Source of the DNA: Acholeplasmataceae bacterium
GTDB taxonomy: Bacteria; Bacillota_I; Bacilli_A; ML615J-28; CAG-698
Length of the DNA: 11,419 nt
Assembly (NCBI GenBank): GCA_012840905.1
Contig: DUVT01000221.1
Coordinates: forward strand, 1-11,419
Reading direction: 5' to 3'
The translations under genes were made by a program, and so were the position numbers. Below are positions 7,563-11,419 of this stretch, piece after piece. Every line of letters starts with the position of its first letter. Position 1 is the first letter of the stretch. Under the pieces are notes generated by a model. It saw nothing but the letters and a program-made list of their open reading frames with translations. It was not told where the DNA came from and made no database searches.

Positions 7563-8018
7563 ATGAAAAAAGCAGATATTTTAGTAATCGCATTAGTTTT
7601 ATTATTATCAATCGGATTTTATGTAATTTATTTTTCTAATAATTTAATAACGCACGATAGTCTTGGCGTAGAAGTATATTATAAAAATCTCTTAGTCTAT
7701 GAACAAGAACTAAAAGATGATATTGAAGCTACTGTAAGCATTGAGACTAAATCTGGAATTTTAATTGTTAAGATAGATTTAGATGGCGATGGTGAGTTTG
7801 AAAAAATTGACGAATATACAAATGTTGAGACAGACAGTCGTGAGATTTATAATGTGGTCCATATCGAATATGGACATATTCATATGGAAGAAGCAAATTG
7901 TGATAATAAACTTTGTTTAAACATGAGAATCGGGAAAACTTTATCTACCCCAATCTTTTGTACAAACAACGTATTAGTAAAATTAGTAACTAACGATTAT
8001 AAAATAATTACAGGATAG
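7563..8018 (+). CDS. Membrane-anchored NusG domain II-like protein with acidic loop insertion
   Basis: Small protein of 151 residues. Residues 1-3 are MKK, followed by one hydrophobic segment (about 5-24) that should anchor it in the membrane with the rest outside; no signal-peptidase lipobox is seen. The C-terminal part resembles the stand-alone NusG domain II family: VVHIEYGHIHMEEANCDNKLC (98-118) and a later C133 reproduce the family pattern of a G-x-[hydrophobic]-M-x-E-A-x-C-x4-C stretch and a third cysteine. The usual prolines beside these cysteines are replaced (CDNK, FCTNN). Between the first strands and this block lies an extra segment (about 58-96) with DLDGDGEFEKID (72-83), which has the spacing of an EF-hand-like calcium loop. 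The role of such proteins is unknown. It is the first gene of the unit, 6 nt before ecfA1. The family call is by eye. Confidence 0.7.
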   Translation: MKKADILVIALVLLLSIGFYVIYFSNNLITHDSLGVEVYYKNLLVYEQELKDDIEATVSIETKSGILIVKIDLDGDGEFEKIDEYTNVETDSREIYNVVHIEYGHIHMEEANCDNKLCLNMRIGKTLSTPIFCTNNVLVKLVTNDYKIITG

Positions 8019-8024
8019 AGATAT

Positions 8025-8828
8025 ATGGTTAAAGTAAAAAATTTAAAATTTGCATATAAAGATGATAATTTAGTAATTAAAGACGTTTCGCTTTCGATAA
8101 ACAAAGGAGAGTTTGTTTGCATATTAGGCCACAATGGTAGTGGTAAATCTACGCTTGCAAAACTCTTAGTTGGCTTACTTAAAGCCGATAGTGGCGAAAT
8201 CTATATTAACGGCAAACTATTAACTGAAGACTCTGTAGATGAACTGAGAGCTGAAATTGGGATTGTATTTCAAAACCCAGATAATCAATTCGTTGGAGTA
8301 ACAGTTAAAGATGATATTGCCTTTGGTTTGGAAAATAGACGTTATGCAAGGGAAGATATGCTTAAGCTAATTGATGAGTTTTCAAAACTTGTTGGAATGG
8401 AGAAGTTTTTAGAAGCTAATCCAGAAACCTTAAGCGGTGGTGAAAAACAACGAGTTGCGATTGCAGGTATTTTGGCGTATAATCCAAATATTATTATCTT
8501 TGATGAAGCAACATCGATGTTAGACCCAAGAGGGATTAGAGAAGTAAATGAAGTTATAAATAGTCTTAAAGGACAAAAAACTATTATCGCAATTACACAT
8601 AACCTTCGTGAAGCAATTAATGCGGATAGAATTATTGTAATGAATGATGGAAAAATAGTACTAGATGGAAAACCTGAAGAAGTATTTAAAGAAAAGGAAA
8701 TTTTAAAACAAGCGAAGTTAGATATCTTAGAAAGTATGAAATTAATTGAATTAATTGAAGACGCTAAAGATCTAAAATACAAAAAAGAAATTGAGGAAAT
8801 ATTATGGGAATTAACTTTTCAAAAGTAA
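8025..8828 (+). CDS. ecfA1: ECF transporter ATPase EcfA1
   Basis: First ATPase of the energy-coupling factor module that drives uptake of vitamins or metal ions; it works as a heterodimer with EcfA2 on the cytoplasmic face. The 267-residue protein has Walker A GHNGSGKST (35-43), Q-loop Q83 in VFQNPDNQF, the ABC signature LSGGEKQRV (136-144), Walker B IIIFDE (156-161) with E161 as catalytic base, the D-loop SMLDP and the switch histidine H192. The QNPDNQ sequence after the Q-loop is typical of EcfA1. The C-terminal charged region (from about 225) is where family members contact the partner subunit. The ribosome binding site is weak and the gene starts 6 nt after the preceding stop, suggesting translational coupling. 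Its 3' end overlaps ecfA2 by 25 nt. Confidence 0.95.
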   Translation: MVKVKNLKFAYKDDNLVIKDVSLSINKGEFVCILGHNGSGKSTLAKLLVGLLKADSGEIYINGKLLTEDSVDELRAEIGIVFQNPDNQFVGVTVKDDIAFGLENRRYAREDMLKLIDEFSKLVGMEKFLEANPETLSGGEKQRVAIAGILAYNPNIIIFDEATSMLDPRGIREVNEVINSLKGQKTIIAITHNLREAINADRIIVMNDGKIVLDGKPEEVFKEKEILKQAKLDILESMKLIELIEDAKDLKYKKEIEEILWELTFQK

Positions 8829-9661
8829 ATTTCTCTTACTATATACCTAGAAAAAAACAAAATATCAGATTTGTTTTAAAAGACATAAACCTAAATATTG
8901 CAAAAGAAGGAGAATTTATTGCACTAGTTGGGCATACAGGTAGTGGTAAATCCACCCTTGCGCAACATATGAATGCTTTAATTACTCCTACTAGTGGAAC
9001 TTTAAATATTTTAGGTAGTGTTATAAATAAAAAAACAAAATTAAAACCGATTAGAAGAAAAGTTGGTTTAGTTTTTCAATTTCCTGAATATCAAATATTT
9101 GAAGATACAGTTAAAAAAGATATTTTGTTTGGACCAAAAAACTTTGGTTTAGAAAATCCAGAAGAAAAAGCATTAGAGATTGCAGAGAAAATGGGTATTA
9201 GCGATTTACTAAATCGTAGTCCTTTTACTTTATCCGGTGGACAACTTCGTAAAGTTGCAATTACGGGAATTCTTGCAAGTGATCCTGATATCTTAATTTT
9301 GGATGAACCAACAGTAGGTCTTGACCCTTTTACTAAAACTGAACTTCTAGATTTTTTAAAACAACTAAATGAAGAGTTTAATAAGACAATAGTAATTATT
9401 ACTCATGATATGGAAGTTGTTTCTAAATATATAAAAAGGGTAATAGTTTTAAATGATGGAAATGTAGTATTTGATGGTTCTAAGAAAGAATTGTTTTCAA
9501 AAGAGAATCTAATGGAAGAATATAATTTAGATTATCCAGAAACAATTAGAATTTTAAAACATTTAAGTAAGCGACTAAATGTTAATTTAGATGTAAATCA
9601 ACACTCAATCAAAGCTGCATATGAAGAAATTGTAAGAGTATTAGGTGAAAAGCATGAATAG
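8804..9661 (+). CDS. ecfA2: ECF transporter ATPase EcfA2
   Basis: Second ATPase of the ECF module, partner of EcfA1. The 285-residue protein has Walker A GHTGSGKST (43-51), Q-loop Q92 in VFQFPEYQIFEDTV (the FPEYQ form distinguishes EcfA2 from EcfA1), signature LSGGQLRKVAITG (143-155), Walker B LILDEP (164-169) with E168, the GLDP D-loop and switch H201. In the signature the usual Arg-Val is Lys-Val with Arg one place earlier, a conservative variation. GAGGAA at 8793-8798 within ecfA1 precedes the ATG, and the 25-nt overlap implies co-translation. The A1-A2-T order and adjacency to truA are standard in Bacillota. Confidence 0.95.
   Translation: MGINFSKVNFSYYIPRKKQNIRFVLKDINLNIAKEGEFIALVGHTGSGKSTLAQHMNALITPTSGTLNILGSVINKKTKLKPIRRKVGLVFQFPEYQIFEDTVKKDILFGPKNFGLENPEEKALEIAEKMGISDLLNRSPFTLSGGQLRKVAITGILASDPDILILDEPTVGLDPFTKTELLDFLKQLNEEFNKTIVIITHDMEVVSKYIKRVIVLNDGNVVFDGSKKELFSKENLMEEYNLDYPETIRILKHLSKRLNVNLDVNQHSIKAAYEEIVRVLGEKHE
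9643..9648 (+). promoter_or_regulatory. Shine-Dalgarno of ecfT, decides the start codon
   Basis: AGGTGA lies 5 nt before the ATG at 9654. The longer reading from GTG at 9645 would begin inside this element, so the ATG at 9654 is preferred. Confidence 0.65.
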
Positions 9662-10628
9662 TAGTAATATTGTACTTGGCCAATATTATAATACTGATTC
9701 TTGGATTCATCGCTTAGATCCAAGAACAAAGATAATCGGAATTATTACTTTAATAATTGGCTTATTTTTACTTACTGATATTTATGCATTACTAATTGCA
9801 TTTGGTGTTGTGGTTGCTTTAATACTTTCAACTAAAATTCCATTTTCTAAGTTTATTAGAAGTCTTAGGATGGTTACGGTATTGTTATTTGTTACGATAA
9901 TATTTCAAATATTATTTAATCAAGGAAATAATTATATACCGATTGATTTTAGTTTGAATATATTAAATGCAGGAATTATTATAGTTGTATTTATTTTGTA
10001 TTTCTTATCAAAGCATATAATAACTAAATTTAGATTTTTACTATTTGTTTTAGTCTTTGTATTTAGTTTTTATATTCAAACAGTAGCGCTACCTTCAAAG
10101 GTACTTGCTACATATACACTTAAATTTTACGAACAAGGTTTAATTACTTCTGTTGTAGTAATATTAAGAATTGTTACATTAATCTTTTTATCAAGTGTTT
10201 TAACTCTTACTACTAAACCAACTGATTTGAATAATGGCTTAGAAAAATTAGCTAGTCCACTTAAAAAAATCGGGGTTAAGGTAAGCATTCTTACGATGAT
10301 GATTTCAATTGCTTTAAGATTTATTCCAACCTTAATTAATGAGGCAAATAAAATCTTAAAAGCACAAGCATCTCGTGGGGTTGATTTTAAAGAAGGAAAG
10401 TTAAGAGAAAAGATTAATCAAATAATTTCATTACTAATTCCAATGTTTGTAATTTCATATAAACGTGCTTATGATCTTGCAGATGCAATGGAAGCAAGAG
10501 GATATATTCCTGAAGCTGAAAGAACAAGTATAAATATGCTAAAATTTAGGTTTAGAGATTTTGTTGCTTTCTTCTTTGCTTTCTTGCTACTTGCAACTTC
10601 AATTTATTATAAAGTAGTGATTGTATGA
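9654..10628 (+). CDS. ecfT: ECF transporter transmembrane subunit EcfT, enlarged
   Basis: Membrane scaffold of the ECF transporter that couples ATP hydrolysis by EcfA1/EcfA2 to exchangeable S components. The 324-residue product starts MNSSNIVLGQYYNTDSWIHRLDPRTK, matching the conserved GQY...LHRLDPRTK beginning. Both coupling-helix motifs that dock into the ATPases are present: A-S-R-G (239-242) and A-R-G (281-283, within AMEARGYIP), with ALRFIPTL in between. Family members are about 265 residues; here about 55 extra residues, largely hydrophobic and probably two added membrane segments, lie at about 97-155, between FQILFNQG and FYEQGL. No S component adjoins it, consistent with a shared group II module. 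It overlaps ecfA2 by 8 nt and truA by 4 nt, and ends on TGA, evidence for the standard code. Confidence 0.93.
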   Translation: MNSSNIVLGQYYNTDSWIHRLDPRTKIIGIITLIIGLFLLTDIYALLIAFGVVVALILSTKIPFSKFIRSLRMVTVLLFVTIIFQILFNQGNNYIPIDFSLNILNAGIIIVVFILYFLSKHIITKFRFLLFVLVFVFSFYIQTVALPSKVLATYTLKFYEQGLITSVVVILRIVTLIFLSSVLTLTTKPTDLNNGLEKLASPLKKIGVKVSILTMMISIALRFIPTLINEANKILKAQASRGVDFKEGKLREKINQIISLLIPMFVISYKRAYDLADAMEARGYIPEAERTSINMLKFRFRDFVAFFFAFLLLATSIYYKVVIV

Positions 10629-11353
10629 GATATAAATGTACTGTAATGTATGATGGAACAACATTTCATGGTTTTCAAGCTCAAGATGGAATCAAAACTA
10701 TTCAAGGTGAAATTGAAAGAGCGCTGTTAATTATAAATAAAAAACCAGTAACAATTCATCCATCTGGAAGAACTGATACTGGTGTTCATGCAATAGGTCA
10801 AGTATTTCACTTTGATAGTGAAATAGATATGGGCGAAGAAAATATGCGTAATGCGATAAATTCTAGGATAGATAAAGCAATCTATTTAACTAAAGTTGAA
10901 AAAGTAAGTGAAGAATTTCATGCAAGATTTAATGCAAAAAGTAAAGAATATCATTATTTGATTGACTTTGGTAAATATAATCCATTTAATAGAAATTATC
11001 GTTATTACTGTAGATTTCGAAATGTTGATCTAAAGTTATTTAAAAATGCTTTAAGTGTGTTTGTAGGTGAGCATGATTTTCGCTCTTTTACAAAAAACCA
11101 AAAGAAAGAAAACACTGTTAGGATTATTAATAGTATTGATTTTGAAGAAGAAGGTACTTTGATAAAAATAAAATTTATTGGTGAAGGATTCTTACATAAC
11201 CAAATTAGAATTTTGGTTGCTATGGCCTTAGAGGTAGGTAGAGGTAAATTATCGATTGATGAATTAAAAGCGATTATGGAAGCAAAAAACAGGCTATTAG
11301 CGCCTAAAATAGCCCCGCCTAATGGATTATATCTATATAAGGTTAATTATTAA
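10625..11353 (+). CDS. truA: tRNA pseudouridine synthase A
   Basis: Makes pseudouridine at positions 38-40 in the anticodon stem-loop of many tRNAs. The 242-residue protein begins MRYKCTVMYDGTTFHGFQAQ and contains the catalytic motif GRTDTGVHA (48-56) with the nucleophilic aspartate D51. Further conserved blocks are FHARFNAKSKEYHY (113-ish onward), EHDFRSFTKN, the IKFIGEGFLHNQIRI-like segment near the C-terminus, and the ending APPNGLYLYKVNY. The start overlaps the ecfT stop as ATGA. No good Shine-Dalgarno is visible, so translation probably depends on ribosomes finishing ecfT. Length and ends indicate a complete gene. It lies in its usual place after ecfT; rplM and rpsI often follow in related genomes but are outside this window. 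Confidence 0.96.
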   Translation: MRYKCTVMYDGTTFHGFQAQDGIKTIQGEIERALLIINKKPVTIHPSGRTDTGVHAIGQVFHFDSEIDMGEENMRNAINSRIDKAIYLTKVEKVSEEFHARFNAKSKEYHYLIDFGKYNPFNRNYRYYCRFRNVDLKLFKNALSVFVGEHDFRSFTKNQKKENTVRIINSIDFEEEGTLIKIKFIGEGFLHNQIRILVAMALEVGRGKLSIDELKAIMEAKNRLLAPKIAPPNGLYLYKVNY

Positions 11354-11361
11354 AAATTTAG

Positions 11362-11390
11362 ATAAAATTATTAATTTTATATTTATTTTT
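11362..11390 (+). terminator. Weak AT-only inverted repeat after truA, possible terminator
   Basis: ATAAAATTA (11362-11370) and TAATTTTAT (11372-11380) are perfect inverted repeats around a single T, followed by ATTTATTTTT. Because a hairpin needs a loop, only about 6 A-T pairs could form, so it would be a poor terminator. It could equally be a chance product of the very AT-rich 66 bases after truA. No gene or clear promoter is supported in that stretch. Confidence 0.25.
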
Positions 11391-11419
11391 AAAAAATATA
11401 GATATAATAAATTTAGATA

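Noticed and set aside
8342..8782. Open frame of 146 codons on the minus strand inside ecfA1
   Set aside because: It lies wholly opposite a gene with all ABC ATPase motifs, its translation is low-complexity Ser/Ile-rich, and it has no supporting context.
11403..11408. Perfect TATAAT near the right edge as a promoter -10
   Set aside because: There is no acceptable -35 at 16-18 nt upstream, and the surrounding sequence is almost pure A/T.
11354..11419. Direct repeat AAATTTAGATA at 11354-11364 and 11409-11419
   Set aside because: Only two AT-rich copies are visible and the window ends inside the region; not enough to call a repeat array or attachment site.

Overview
This window is a nearly gap-free, single-strand run of 19 genes, all on the + strand. 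It comes from an AT-rich, low-GC Gram-positive-type bacterium (Bacillota or the Mollicutes-related lineages). Strong AAAGGAGG-type ribosome binding sites precede most genes. All ten Trp codons I counted in the predicted proteins are TGG, and ecfT ends on TGA, so the standard bacterial code (table 11) fits and a Mycoplasma/Spiroplasma code does not. The AT bias, gene order and code together suggest an Acholeplasma-, Izemoplasma-, Haloplasma- or Erysipelotrichia-like organism. That placement is inference; no rRNA is present to test it.

Region 1 (1-7428) is the distal spc operon fused to the alpha operon: rplF, rplR, rpsE, rpmD, rplO, secY, adk, map, infA, rpmJ, rpsM, rpsK, rpoA, rplQ. It encodes large- and small-subunit ribosomal proteins, the SecY translocon channel, adenylate kinase, methionine aminopeptidase, initiation factor IF-1 and the RNA polymerase alpha subunit. 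Spacing is tight (stop/start abutments, 1-30 nt gaps, one overlap), as expected for one co-transcribed growth-rate operon. rpmJ (37 codons) is included although it is very short. The starts of map and rpoA are moved downstream because their Shine-Dalgarno sequences abut the first possible ATG.

Region 2 (7429-7562) is the only real break. A strong intrinsic terminator (8-bp GC-rich stem, CTTT loop, T-tract) closes the ribosomal operon, and an extended -10 promoter then starts a new unit.

Region 3 (7563-11353) is a second transcription unit: a small membrane-anchored protein with a NusG domain II-like C-terminus, then ecfA1, ecfA2 and ecfT (the shared energising module of group II ECF vitamin/metal transporters), then truA (tRNA pseudouridine synthase). 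ecfA1-ecfA2, ecfA2-ecfT and ecfT-truA all overlap, implying translational coupling. No substrate-binding S component is present, so the module presumably serves S proteins encoded elsewhere. The last 66 bases are very AT-rich, with only a weak AT-only inverted repeat.

Most of the window is conserved housekeeping sequence. The points that stand out are the NusG-II-like protein with an inserted acidic DxDGDG loop, a membrane-hairpin-like insertion in EcfT, and a highly acidic C-terminal tail on RpoA. I see no mobile element, CRISPR array, RNA gene or evidence of a wholly new system.
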